NCBI RefSeq assembly: GCF_016714275.1
Contig: NZ_JADJNP010000001.1
Location: 558,001-622,000 of the forward strand
From: Tessaracoccus sp.
GTDB taxonomy: Bacteria > Actinomycetota > Actinomycetes > Propionibacteriales > Propionibacteriaceae
Length of the DNA stretch: 64,000 nucleotides
Direction of reading: 5' to 3'
Each line of letters starts with the position of its first letter. The stretch's first letter is position 1. This document shows positions 1 through 8,114 of this stretch, piece by piece. The notes under the pieces are model-generated. The model worked only from the letters and a program-made list of their open reading frames with translations, did no database searches and had not been told where the DNA came from. Made by a program: the position numbers and the translations under genes.

Positions 1-357
1 GTTCGGGGCCTCCACAGCTGGCGGCGAACCGCGCGGCTGACCGACGGCGTCGTCACCGTCCGGGACGCGTGGCGCCTGGATCCCCGGGCCGGCGACCGGC
101 CGGAACCGCGCACGGTCTCCTACTTCCTGGCAGCGGGCGCGGTGACTCTTTACGAGGGAGGGGCGACGGTCGCCCCCCTCGACGGCGCTCCTCCCGTCCG
201 GATGGAATGGTCCGGGGAGATCAAGGCACATGTTTCGCTCCGGCCGCTGGACGACCCTATGCTCAGCAGCGTGTGGGGTTCCCAACTGGCTCGGATCGAG
301 CTCGACGTGACAGGGCGCGAGGCGTGCGAGGTCGTCGTGCGGCAGGTCGGGCCGTGA
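1..357 (+). CDS. C-terminal end of a heparinase II/III-like protein (partial)
   Basis: An open frame runs in from the left edge of the window and stops with TGA at 355-357; no start is visible. The about 118 residues include a SWRRTARL stretch followed by short beta-strand-like segments (VVTVRDAW, VSYFLAAGAVTLY, EIKAHVSL, RIELDV), which fits the beta-sandwich that closes heparinase II/III-type polysaccharide lyases. That assignment rests on general resemblance only, because the catalytic alpha/alpha toroid lies outside the window. Its stop overlaps the GTG start of the next gene (GTGA), so the two genes are probably co-transcribed, and the regulator may control this enzyme. It could equally be the end of another beta-sandwich carbohydrate enzyme. 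Confidence 0.5.
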   Translation, partial: VRGLHSWRRTARLTDGVVTVRDAWRLDPRAGDRPEPRTVSYFLAAGAVTLYEGGATVAPLDGAPPVRMEWSGEIKAHVSLRPLDDPMLSSVWGSQLARIELDVTGREACEVVVRQVGP

Positions 358-1463
358 GCGTCTCCCGGGGCGCCCTTCCCGCCGGGCGGCGCGCACACAT
401 CCTTTCCGCGCTGGAGCGCGACGGGCTGGTCCGCATCTCCGACCTCTCCGCCGACCTCGGCGTCAGCCCCGTCACGCTGCGCCGCGACCTCGCACAGTTC
501 GAGGAGGAGGGCCTTCTCGAGCGCGTTCACGGCGGCGCCGTCCCGGTCGCGGGCCGGGCACTCGCCTCTGCACCGACCACGAGGCCCAAGACCCGAGACG
601 GGGCGCCGTCTTTGGCGGTACTTGTGCCGTCCCTCGACTACTACTGGCCGGGCGTCATCCGCGGCATGGAGGCCGCGGCGGAGCGCCACGGCATGCGGCT
701 GCTGCTGCGCGGGTCCTCCTACGAGCTGATCGACGAGCGACCCGTCCTGGAGCGCCTCGTCCACACCGAGCAGGTCGAAGGCCTCGTGTTCGCGCCGAGC
801 GTCGACAGCCCGTACGCGGCCGACGTCGCCAAGTGGCTGAGCGCGCAGGACCTTCCCGTCGTACTCGTGGAACGCGACGTCGTGCGGCCCGACACGAAGC
901 AGCCGATGGAGTCGGCCACCACCGATCACGCGCTCGGCGGCCTGCTGGCCGCGCACCACCTGGCGAGCCTCGGGCACCGCCGGGTGGGCTTGGTCGTTTC
1001 GCGTCTGTCGCCGACGTCGCGGAAGATCGCCGCGGGCTGGGAGCGGGCATGCGAGGAGCTCGGCCTGGACCGGACCGAGCACTTCGAGCGCTTCATCCCC
1101 GACCACCGCTCCGCCGAGTTCTCCGACGTCGTGACCGCGATCATCGACACCGTCATCGCCTCGGGCACCACCGCCCTGCTGGTCCACTCGGACCCCGAGG
1201 CGATAACCGTGGTCGAATATGCCCTTGCCAGAGGCCTTTCGGTGCCGGGCGACCTGTCGGTGATCGCCTATGACGACGAGGTCGCCCAGCTGTACAACCC
1301 GGCCCTGACGGCGGTCAGCCCGCCGCGCGCCGCCGTCGGCGAGGCCGCCGTCGAGTTGCTGATCCGACGCCTCGCCGACCCGGGCGCTCCGGCGCAGCGC
1401 GTCGTGGTGAGCCCCACCCTGAACGTCCGCGAGACCACAGCTGCGGTCGACATCCCTTCTTGA
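354..1463 (+). CDS. DeoR-type HTH / LacI-type sugar-binding hybrid transcriptional regulator
   Basis: The 369-residue protein begins with a DeoR winged helix-turn-helix (about residues 8-60: RRAHILSALERDG, then LGVSPVTLRRDL and LLERVHGGA). From about residue 80 it continues as a LacI/GalR periplasmic-binding-protein-like domain (LAVLVPSLDYYWPGVIRGME, HRRVGLVV, VIAYDDE, TAVSPPR). DeoR regulators normally carry a sugar-phosphate sensor instead, so this is a chimera of two regulator classes; such hybrids occur in actinobacteria. The GTG start at 354 overlaps the preceding TGA; upstream in-frame codons lie inside the preceding gene. It is likely a sugar-responsive repressor of the heparinase-like gene. 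The effector is unknown. Confidence 0.85.
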   Translation: MSVSRGALPAGRRAHILSALERDGLVRISDLSADLGVSPVTLRRDLAQFEEEGLLERVHGGAVPVAGRALASAPTTRPKTRDGAPSLAVLVPSLDYYWPGVIRGMEAAAERHGMRLLLRGSSYELIDERPVLERLVHTEQVEGLVFAPSVDSPYAADVAKWLSAQDLPVVLVERDVVRPDTKQPMESATTDHALGGLLAAHHLASLGHRRVGLVVSRLSPTSRKIAAGWERACEELGLDRTEHFERFIPDHRSAEFSDVVTAIIDTVIASGTTALLVHSDPEAITVVEYALARGLSVPGDLSVIAYDDEVAQLYNPALTAVSPPRAAVGEAAVELLIRRLADPGAPAQRVVVSPTLNVRETTAAVDIPS

Positions 1464-1480
1464 GGGACTGATTCGCCGAC

Positions 1481-1547
1481 ACACATCTCTGTATGTGCGA
1501 GGCCAGGCCCATATCCGGCCTGGCCTCGCGTATGGAGAGATCTGTGT
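1481..1547. repeat. 67-bp palindromic intergenic repeat, copy A
   Basis: This nearly perfect inverted repeat fills the gap between two convergent genes. Its ends are ACACATCTCTGTATG and the mirrored ATGGAGAGATCTGTGT, and the inner stem is CGAGGCCAGGCC/GGCCTGGCCTCG around a 7-nt loop. It can act as a bidirectional terminator. Related sequences of 69 bp at 28005-28073 and 42012-42080 share the outer ends, so this is one member of a dispersed family and not only a one-off hairpin. Confidence 0.8.
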
Positions 1548-1551
1548 CCGC

Positions 1552-2481
1552 TCAGGGCAGGCGGTGGCCCGCGGCGCGGAAGATCCGGTACCACTCCTCG
1601 CGGGTGAGCGGGATCTCCGAGCCGGCGGCGGAGTCAACGACGCGCTGCGGGTTCGTCGTGCCGAGCACCACCTGCATGTCCGCAGGGTGACGGGTGATCC
1701 AGGCCACCGCGATGCCGGTCGGCGTCACGTCGTAGGCCGCGGCCAGCTCGTCGATGACGTCGTTCAGCTCGGGGTAGTTCTCGCGGTCACCCAGGAAGAT
1801 GCCGTTGAAGTACCCGGCCTGGAACGGTGACCACGCCTGGAGCGTGATCTTGTTCAGGCGGGAGTAGTCGAGCAGGCCATTGTCGAGGCTGGCCGCCTGC
1901 GTCTCGCCGGCCATGTTCATCGCCACCCCGTGGGCGATCAGCGGCGCGTGCGTAACGCTCAGCTGGACCTGGTTGATGCCCAGCGGCTGACGGACCGACT
2001 GCTTCAGCAGCTCGATCTGCCCCGGGGTGTGGTTCGACACGCCGAACGCGCGGACCTTGCCCGCCGCCTCCAGCTCGTCGAACGCCGCAGCCACCTCGTC
2101 GGGCTCGACGAGGGTGTCGGGGCGGTGCAGGAGGAGGACGTCGAGGTAGTCGGTGTTCAAGGCGGCCAGCGACTCGTCGACCGTCGCGAGGATGTGGTCC
2201 TTCGAGAAGTCGAAGAAGCCGGGACGGATGCCGGCCTTCGACTGGATCACGACCTGGTCGCGCTCCGAGGCGGGGACGGCGCCCGCGTCGCCGAAGCGCT
2301 GCTCGCAGGCGTGCCGCGGATCACCGTAGATGTCGGCGTGGTCGAAGGTGTTGATGCCGGCGTCGCGGGCGGTTCGGATGAGCGTGCGGAGCGCCTCGTC
2401 GCTGAGCCCCTGGATGCGCATGAGGCCGAGGACGACGTTGGACGCGGGCAGCGGGACGGATCGTTGAGAGAGGTACTTCAT
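1552..2481 (-). CDS. Aldo/keto reductase
   Basis: A 309-residue NADPH-dependent aldo/keto reductase (TIM barrel). The family signature is visible: GINTFDHADIYGD near residue 45 carries the catalytic Asp and Tyr, QSKAGI carries the Lys, LLLHRPD near residue 120 carries the His, and GTTNPQRV near the C-terminus is the cofactor phosphate loop. It starts at ATG 2481, 12 bp after the stop of the upstream GH27 gene, so the two form an operon. Together they suggest release of a galactose/arabinopyranose-type sugar followed by reduction or oxidation of it or of a derivative. The exact substrate cannot be read from the sequence. Confidence 0.88.
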   Translation of the reverse strand: MKYLSQRSVPLPASNVVLGLMRIQGLSDEALRTLIRTARDAGINTFDHADIYGDPRHACEQRFGDAGAVPASERDQVVIQSKAGIRPGFFDFSKDHILATVDESLAALNTDYLDVLLLHRPDTLVEPDEVAAAFDELEAAGKVRAFGVSNHTPGQIELLKQSVRQPLGINQVQLSVTHAPLIAHGVAMNMAGETQAASLDNGLLDYSRLNKITLQAWSPFQAGYFNGIFLGDRENYPELNDVIDELAAAYDVTPTGIAVAWITRHPADMQVVLGTTNPQRVVDSAAGSEIPLTREEWYRIFRAAGHRLP

Positions 2482-2493
2482 GGGTCGATCCTT

Positions 2494-3813
2494 TCAGATG
2501 GTGGGGGTGAAGCGGAGGAGCACGGCGCCGTGGGTGTCAAGGGAAAGACGCAGGGCCGCGCTGCCGGGCGCGACGCCGCGGGCGGCATCGCTCTGCACCG
2601 TCACAGGCTCCAGCGGGACGACGGCGCCCGTCCATAGCTCGCGGACCTCGCCTCCCGACGGCGGCAGCCCGAGCGCCTGCGCGTCGAGGGCGATGTCGAC
2701 CGGCGCGTCGCCGAGGTGGAAGACAGCGGCGTAGCGGACGCCGTCGTCACCGTCGGCGCCCCAGAACACGAAGGCGCCCTCCCGCGCCAGTTCGCGATTG
2801 TTCGACGATGATCGAAGCACTTTCATTGCGTCGGTGTTGGCGAGCAGCGCGACGGTCGCCGGGTCGGCTGTTGGCAGGTCGCCGCCGATCATCAGCGGCG
2901 AGCGCGCGATCACCCACAGCGTCATCAGCGAGACGCGTTCTGCGCGGGTGAACCCGTCCTGGCGCGGCTCGCCACGCTCGGCGCGGATGCCGATCCTGCC
3001 CAGCGGCAGCATGTCACCGTCGGGCCAGCCTTTCTCGCTCGCATACGGCGCCCAGCGTGCGAACCGCGCGAAGTTATCGACGACGTCCTGCCAGCGATCC
3101 CACACGTCGTCGCAGATGCGCCACATGGTCGCGTTCTCGCGCAGGTGGTCAAGCCGCGCGAGCGACATGTCGCGGCCGGGCGACAGGCTGAGCTGGAAGT
3201 CGTGCGGGGACCGGCGCAGGGCACCCGAGAACGACTCGATATCCGGGCGCTGGTACGGCCAGAGAAGGTCGTCGGCCTTGACGAAGTCGACGCCCCACTC
3301 CGCGTAGAGCGCGGCGAGGGAGTCGTAGTAGGCCTGCGCACCCGGTCTCGTGTGGTCGAGACCGACGTAGTGCGGGTTCCACTCGCAGCGATTCACGGGG
3401 TCGGCGACGTCGGCAGCGCGCGCGTCGCTGCCCAGGATCGGGGTGTTGGCCGACACGGCGCGGCGCGGGATGCCGCGCATGATGTGGATGCCGAAACGGA
3501 GACCCAGCGCGTGGATCTCGGCGGCGAGCGGGGCGAAGCCCGCGCCGTCGGCCGCGCTGGGGAAGCGGATCGGGTCCGGCACGAGCCGACCGAACTCGTC
3601 GATCCGCAGCTCGGCTTCTTGGTTGTAGCCGTGTGAGCGGGCGCCGGGATCGGACCAGTCGGCGTCGATCACGATCGTGTCCCAGCCCAAGGGCGCAAGG
3701 TGCTCGGCCATGAATCGTGCGTTGGCAAGGACCTCATCCTCGGTGATGGTGGTGCCGTAGCAGTCCCAACTGTTCCAGCCCATGGGCGGGGTGAGTGCGG
3801 GCTTCAGGGTCAT
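2494..3813 (-). CDS. GH27 family alpha-galactosidase / beta-L-arabinopyranosidase
   Basis: A 439-residue enzyme without a signal peptide, so intracellular. It opens with the GH27 signature TPPMGWNSWDCYG near residue 10, followed by the substrate-binding IVIDADWSDP. GVDFVKADDLLWPY contains the predicted catalytic nucleophile Asp, and MWRICDDVWDRW the predicted acid/base Asp. A C-terminal beta-domain ends in HGAVLLRFTP. GH27 enzymes cleave alpha-D-galactosides, and some act on beta-L-arabinopyranosides, which are stereochemically similar; the GH127 enzyme on the opposite strand makes the second reading possible. It is first gene of an operon with the downstream aldo/keto reductase, and diverges from GH127 over a 155-bp control region holding a palindromic operator. 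Confidence 0.88.
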   Translation of the reverse strand: MTLKPALTPPMGWNSWDCYGTTITEDEVLANARFMAEHLAPLGWDTIVIDADWSDPGARSHGYNQEAELRIDEFGRLVPDPIRFPSAADGAGFAPLAAEIHALGLRFGIHIMRGIPRRAVSANTPILGSDARAADVADPVNRCEWNPHYVGLDHTRPGAQAYYDSLAALYAEWGVDFVKADDLLWPYQRPDIESFSGALRRSPHDFQLSLSPGRDMSLARLDHLRENATMWRICDDVWDRWQDVVDNFARFARWAPYASEKGWPDGDMLPLGRIGIRAERGEPRQDGFTRAERVSLMTLWVIARSPLMIGGDLPTADPATVALLANTDAMKVLRSSSNNRELAREGAFVFWGADGDDGVRYAAVFHLGDAPVDIALDAQALGLPPSGGEVRELWTGAVVPLEPVTVQSDAARGVAPGSAALRLSLDTHGAVLLRFTPTI

Positions 3814-3907
3814 GGTGCGGTTTCCTCATCTTCCGTGATGCGGCGGCCAACGGGGAGCCGGTGCGCGACGTAGGTCTTGTGCTCGGGGCGCGATACGCGC
3901 GTATTCT

Positions 3908-3919
3908 TGTATCGATACA
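3908..3919. promoter_or_regulatory. LacI-type operator TGTATCGATACA, site 1
   Basis: A perfect 12-bp palindrome centred on CG, within CTTGTATCGATACATGAT, lies in the divergent region between GH27 and GH127, 50 bp upstream of the GH127 start. Near-identical sites occur at 7912-7923 and 19267-19278, each upstream of another sugar gene. The CG centre is typical of LacI/GalR operators. Confidence 0.75.
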
Positions 3920-3968
3920 TGATCATAGTAGGGTCAGGCTCAGCCGTGTCCACCATCACAGGAAACCG

Positions 3969-6212
3969 ATGAAGTTCTTCCCCCTCGACCGCATCCGCCT
4001 GCTGCCCGGCCCGTTCGCGGACGCCATTCGCATCGACCTCGACTACGTCATGGGCCTGCACCCCGACCGCTTGCTGGCCCCGTTTCTCCGCGAGGCCGGC
4101 CTGCCCGCCAAGGCCGCGAGCTACGGCAACTGGGAGGACTCGGGCCTCGACGGTCACACCGCGGGCCACTACCTCTCCGCACTGGCCCTGCTCTGGGCCG
4201 CGACCGCGGAGTCGGCGCCGAAGGCTCGCCTCGACGCGATGGTCGCCGAGCTGGCCCGGGCGCAGGACGCGCTGGGCACCGGCTACGTCGGCGGCGTCCC
4301 CGGCGGGGCCGCGCTCTTCGCGTCGCTCGCCGGCGGTGTCGAGGCCGCGCGGAGGCTAGGCTCCAGCGCGCACTGGGTGCCGTGGTACAACCTGCACAAA
4401 ACCTTCCAGGGCCTGATCGACGCGCACGTCATCGCCGGCAGCAACGCGGCGCTCGCCGTCATCGTCCGGCTCGCCGACTGGTGGCTGGAGATCGCCGCCG
4501 ACCTCGACGACGAGACGTTCGAGGCCATGCTGGACACGGAGTTCGGCGGCATGAACGACGCGTTCGCACAGCTCGCGGCGCTCACCGGGTGCGAGGACTG
4601 CGCGGCGATGGCGCGCCGGTTCTCGCACCGCGCGATCCTCGACCCGCTCCTCGACCGCCGCGACGCCCTGACCGGGCTGCACGCCAACACGCAGATCCCG
4701 AAGGCCGTCGGCTACGCCACCACCGCGGCCGTCGCCGATGACGAGGCCCTCCGCGGCGCGGCCGACTTCTTCTGGCGCACGGTCGTCGAGCGCCGCACCG
4801 TCGCGTTCGGCGGCAACAGCGTCCGCGAGCACTTCCACGACGCGGGCGACTTCACGCCCGTGATCGAGGACCGCGAGGGCCCCGAGTCCTGCAACACGTA
4901 CAACATGCTGAAGCTGACGCGGGCGCTCGCCGAGGCGGAGCTTCGCCCGGAGCACCTCGACTTCGCCGAGCGCGCCCTCTTCAACCATGTGCTGGCCTCG
5001 CAGCACCCCGAGCGCGGCGGGTTCGTCTACTTCACTAGCATGCGTCCGCGGCACTACCGCAACTACTCCGCGCGCGACCTCGGCTTCTGGTGCTGCGTCG
5101 GTACCGGCATGGAGGTGCAGGCCAAGCACGGCGAGTTCGTCTTCGGCATCGAGGACGATGCGCTGGCGGTCAACCTGTTCGTGCCCGCCGAGCTGAACGC
5201 GCCCGAGTTCGGCGGCAGAGTGCGGCTGGAGACGGGCTTTCCGTTCGACGACGTCGTGCGCCTCACACTGCTGCTGGACGCGCCCCACCGGTTCCCGCTG
5301 CGGCTGCGCGTTCCCGGCTGGGGCGCGCTGGTCGACGTCGTGATCAACGGGGAGTCGGTCGTCGGCGAGGGGACGCCTGGCGCGCTGCTCCTCGACCGCG
5401 AATGGACCCCCGGCGACGTCGTCTCTTTCCGGGTTCCCCTCACGCCGCGCGCGGAGCGCCTGCCCAACGGGTCCCCGTGGCAGGCCTACCTCGCGGGCCC
5501 GATCGTGCTCGCTGCCCGCGCTGGCACGGATCACCTCGCCGGCCTGATGGCCGACGACAGCAGGATGGGTCACATCGCCCAGGGCGCGCTGATGGGCTTC
5601 GGCGACCTTCCGATCGTCGCGGACGGGGCCACCGACATCGTGGAGACCGGCCGGCTGACCTACCGCGTCCCCGCGCTGGATCCGCCGGGCGCGACCATCG
5701 ACCTTGAGCCGTTCGCGCACCTGCACGACGCGCGCTACACCGTCTACTGGCCCGTGGCCGACGGCGAGGTCGCCGCCCGGCGCGCCGGGTTGGTCACCCA
5801 GGACGAGGGCGTCTCGCTGGACGCCCGCACGATCGACAAGGTGGCGCTCGGCGAACAGCAGCCCGAGTCCGACCACGGCTTCCGCGGCACCGCCACCGAG
5901 GTCGGCCTCACCGGCGACCGCCGCTGGCGCTCCACCCGCGCGTCCATGGGCGTGCGGCTCCGCCGTGAAGAGAACCCCTGGTGCCGGCTGGCTGTGAGCT
6001 ACGTCACCGCCGGCCCGGGCCGCGTCGTCGTCACCGTCGCGGGTCACGTCGTCGGCGAGGAGACATTCGACTCGGCGGGCGAGTGGCTCACCGGAGAGTA
6101 CGACGTCACCGAGGCCCTGCACGCCCACACCGGGGACACGGTCGACGTCGAGTTCTCCGCCGCTGACGGCCTCCCAACCCCCGGCGTCGCCACCGTCCGC
6201 CTGCTCCGCTGA
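3969..6212 (+). CDS. GH127 family beta-L-arabinofuranosidase
   Basis: A 747-residue intracellular glycosidase of the GH127 (formerly DUF1680) family, whose studied member HypBA1 removes beta-L-arabinofuranose using a zinc-bound cysteine nucleophile. The N-terminal FFPLDRIRLLPGPF and GHTAGHYLSALALLWA are typical. The zinc/catalytic set is present: Glu306 and Cys308 in GPESCNTYNMLK, and Cys375-Cys376 in FWCCVGTGME. A C-terminal beta-sandwich follows. ATG 3969 is chosen because AGGAAA precedes it and the family homology starts there; a longer frame from 3795 runs through the promoter and operator. It probably belongs to the regulon marked by TGTATCGATACA. Confidence 0.92.
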   Translation: MKFFPLDRIRLLPGPFADAIRIDLDYVMGLHPDRLLAPFLREAGLPAKAASYGNWEDSGLDGHTAGHYLSALALLWAATAESAPKARLDAMVAELARAQDALGTGYVGGVPGGAALFASLAGGVEAARRLGSSAHWVPWYNLHKTFQGLIDAHVIAGSNAALAVIVRLADWWLEIAADLDDETFEAMLDTEFGGMNDAFAQLAALTGCEDCAAMARRFSHRAILDPLLDRRDALTGLHANTQIPKAVGYATTAAVADDEALRGAADFFWRTVVERRTVAFGGNSVREHFHDAGDFTPVIEDREGPESCNTYNMLKLTRALAEAELRPEHLDFAERALFNHVLASQHPERGGFVYFTSMRPRHYRNYSARDLGFWCCVGTGMEVQAKHGEFVFGIEDDALAVNLFVPAELNAPEFGGRVRLETGFPFDDVVRLTLLLDAPHRFPLRLRVPGWGALVDVVINGESVVGEGTPGALLLDREWTPGDVVSFRVPLTPRAERLPNGSPWQAYLAGPIVLAARAGTDHLAGLMADDSRMGHIAQGALMGFGDLPIVADGATDIVETGRLTYRVPALDPPGATIDLEPFAHLHDARYTVYWPVADGEVAARRAGLVTQDEGVSLDARTIDKVALGEQQPESDHGFRGTATEVGLTGDRRWRSTRASMGVRLRREENPWCRLAVSYVTAGPGRVVVTVAGHVVGEETFDSAGEWLTGEYDVTEALHAHTGDTVDVEFSAADGLPTPGVATVRLLR

Positions 6213-6221
6213 GAGGCAGCC

Positions 6222-6317
6222 CTAGTTCCAGTCCGGCAAATAGGCTAGTTTTGGCCCGGCAGATGGGCTAGTTTTTATCCGGCAGATAGACTAGTTTCAG
6301 TCCGGCAGATGGACTAG
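6222..6317. repeat. Four tandem 23-bp repeats with five CTAGT boxes
   Basis: CTAG boxes start at 6222, 6245, 6268, 6291 and 6314, exactly 23 bp apart. The units between them follow the pattern CTAGTT-NNN-GTCCGGCAGATGGA with a few changes. The array ends 9 bp before the ATG of the ATPase gene and occupies almost the whole intergenic gap. CTAG is rare in this kind of genome, which makes the array conspicuous. No Shine-Dalgarno sequence is evident between the array and the ATG. Confidence 0.9.
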
Positions 6318-6326
6318 TATCAACGC

Positions 6327-7598
6327 ATGCTAAGTGGAGCGCACCGCGCTGCGGGCTATCTTCCGCGGTATCTGGACGTCGAGCTTGACGCGTTGATCGG
6401 ACCCGGCACCGCGATCAGCATCGAGGGCGCCCGAGGGATCGGGAAAACAGAGACAGCGGTCCGGCGCAGCGATGCCATTCTCCGGCTCGACGATCAGGCC
6501 ACACTTCAGCTGGTCCAGGCCGACGCCAGGATGCAGCTGACATCCCACCGTCGGATGTGTATAGACGAATGGCAGATCCACCCTCCCCTGTGGGACGCGA
6601 TTCGACGGCTGGTCGATGACCACACCGATCAGGAGTTCCTCCTCACCGGTAGCGCCGTAGTACCTCGCGGGACGGCAATACATACGGGGGCCGGGCGCAT
6701 CATGTCGGTACGCATGCGCCCGATGGCACTCTCAGAACGGGCCATGACATCACCGACGGTATCGATCGCCGACCTCTTCGAAGGGTCCGCAGAGATCCAG
6801 GGCAGCACGGAGTTCACGCTCGCCGACTACGCCGAGCAAGTCTGCGCATCTGGTTTCCCCCGGATCAACCAGATGGACGGGCGGCGGCAGCGAGCCACCC
6901 TGCAGGGCTACGTCACCAACCTCCTCGAACGAGAACTGCCGGACAACAATCTCGTCGTGCGTTCCTCCGAGTCGCTGCTTCGTTGGTTGCGCGCCTACGC
7001 GGCGGCCTCATCGACCACCGCGTCCTACGATTCGATCGTCAATGCGGCTACGCCGGGAGAGCACGACAAACCCGCAAAGGCGACGACACAGCGCTATCGC
7101 GAAGCGCTTGAGTCCCTCTGGATCCTCGACCCTGTGACGGCGTGGGCGCCCACGGGGTCGCACTTCTCACGGCTCACCGCGGCACCAAAGCACCAACTCG
7201 TGGATCCGGCACTCGCCGCCCAGGTGCTCGACGTCACACCGAGCTCGCTGACATCGCCCGGCTCGGGGAATGCCGAGTTCTTCGGTCAGCTCTTCGAGTC
7301 GTTGTCGACACTCACGGTACGAGCAGCTGGTCAGGCGGCCGAAGCGACGACCCACCACTTCCGGACACGCGGCGGAGAGCAGGAGGTCGACCTGCTGCTG
7401 GAGCGCTACGACGGCCGCATCCTCGCCTTCGAGGTGAAGCTCGCGGCGGTCATCGGCGACCGAGACGTGCGCCACCTACACTTCCTCCAACACCGACTGG
7501 GAGATCGGCTTGTCGACAAGGTCGTCATCAGCACAGGTCAGCAGGCCTATCGACGCCAGGACGGCGTAGCGGTGGTTCCGCTGGCTCTGCTCGGATAG
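6327..7598 (+). CDS. AAA-family ATPase with DUF4143 C-terminal domain
   Basis: A 423-residue cytoplasmic ATPase of the AAA_14/DUF4143 type. Walker A is GARGIGKT at residues 34-41 and Walker B is MCIDEW with Asp80-Glu81; LLTGSA near residue 108 is the sensor region. The C-terminal part contains EQEVDLLLE...RILAFEVKL, the Asp/Glu-X-Lys pattern of a PD-(D/E)XK-like fold. The cellular role of this family is not established; members are frequently solitary and patchily distributed. It sits between GH127 and a damaged ThuA gene, is less biased in codon use than its neighbours, and is preceded directly by the 23-bp repeat array. These points suggest horizontal acquisition and self-linked control. 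Confidence 0.85.
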   Translation: MLSGAHRAAGYLPRYLDVELDALIGPGTAISIEGARGIGKTETAVRRSDAILRLDDQATLQLVQADARMQLTSHRRMCIDEWQIHPPLWDAIRRLVDDHTDQEFLLTGSAVVPRGTAIHTGAGRIMSVRMRPMALSERAMTSPTVSIADLFEGSAEIQGSTEFTLADYAEQVCASGFPRINQMDGRRQRATLQGYVTNLLERELPDNNLVVRSSESLLRWLRAYAAASSTTASYDSIVNAATPGEHDKPAKATTQRYREALESLWILDPVTAWAPTGSHFSRLTAAPKHQLVDPALAAQVLDVTPSSLTSPGSGNAEFFGQLFESLSTLTVRAAGQAAEATTHHFRTRGGEQEVDLLLERYDGRILAFEVKLAAVIGDRDVRHLHFLQHRLGDRLVDKVVISTGQQAYRRQDGVAVVPLALLG

Positions 7599-7607
7599 GT
7601 GAAACCA

Positions 7608-7880
7608 ATGCGCGCAGTGATCGCCAGCGGCTCTGGACGCTATGCCGACCCCTGGCACCCGTTCCCCGAGACCAGCCCTCTCCTCGCCGAGACCCTGCGC
7701 GGGGCCGGCTTCGCCGTCGAGATCGACGAGGACGTCGATGGCGCGATGACCCGCCTCGCCGGCGTGGGCCTGCTCGTCGTCAACGCCGGGGACCTCCTCG
7801 GCCACGACGCCCGCTCGTACGACTCTGAGGGGCACCACTCCCTCATCGCCAACCTCGCGACCTGGGCCGCTCGCACGTAG
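7608..7880 (+). pseudogene. ThuA-like gene with a large internal deletion
   Basis: A 90-residue frame from ATG 7608; a GTG at 7599 just after the ATPase stop is also possible. The first 60 residues (MRAVIASGSGRYADPWHPF, LLVVNAGD) match the start of a ThuA/trehalose-utilisation-type domain. The last about 28 (GHDARSYDSEGHH...WAA) resemble the end of such a domain. Complete family members have about 220-240 residues, such as the intact copy at 9296-9997, so the middle appears to have been lost in frame. It may be a relic or a mini-protein. Confidence 0.6.
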
Positions 7881-7911
7881 TTGTGCAAAAGGAGGTCCCG
7901 GCATCGTATCT

Positions 7912-7923
7912 TGTAACGATACA
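7912..7923. promoter_or_regulatory. LacI-type operator TGTAACGATACA, site 2
   Basis: CTTGTAACGATACATGAT differs from site 1 (3908-3919) by a single base. It lies in the 234-bp leader between the ThuA remnant and the Gfo/Idh gene at 8115. The ATG within the operator would extend the downstream reading frame, but has no conserved protein sequence behind it. Confidence 0.7.
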
Positions 7924-8018
7924 TGATTTGTCGCGCGGCGTTACCTCAACACCCCACCCGACTCCTGGATCTCACTGACGCTCGCCCTGCACTGAAGGAA
8001 CTACCAAGAACTGCATCG

Positions 8019-8064
8019 AACTGGCACAGTCATGCCCGTTGGGCCGAGTTAGTGGTAATTCCTG
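8019..8064. promoter_or_regulatory. Degenerate copy of the operator found upstream of the LacI gene
   Basis: AACTGGCAC, five variable bases, then TGCC-GTTGGG and AGTTA-TGGTAA-TCCT match 12135-12180 at most positions. Here the palindrome is imperfect, but the flanking AGTTA/TGGTAA block is kept. It lies 50-95 bp upstream of the Gfo/Idh start and could be a second binding site for the LacI protein encoded at 11044-12078. Confidence 0.55.
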
Positions 8065-8114
8065 CCAACGCCCTGGCAGACTCCATCTCGACCACCTCAC
8101 CCCAAGGAACGAAG

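Noticed and set aside
150..1637. 495-codon minus-strand frame opposite the DeoR/LacI regulator
   Set aside because: It runs across a palindromic repeat and two convergent gene ends and has low-complexity Arg/Gly sequence.
4356..6128. 590-codon open frame on the minus strand inside GH127
   Set aside because: It is the antisense shadow of a recognised enzyme in high-GC DNA; its composition is Arg/Val/Gly-rich without family motifs.
6222..6317. CRISPR or IS terminus reading of the 23-bp repeats
   Set aside because: The unit is wholly repeated without spacers, and no inverted partner exists on the other side of the ATPase gene.
7923..8114. N-terminal extension of the Gfo/Idh protein from the ATG at 7923
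   Set aside because: The extension lies in the operator/promoter region, has no conserved sequence, and a good ribosome-binding site precedes ATG 8115.
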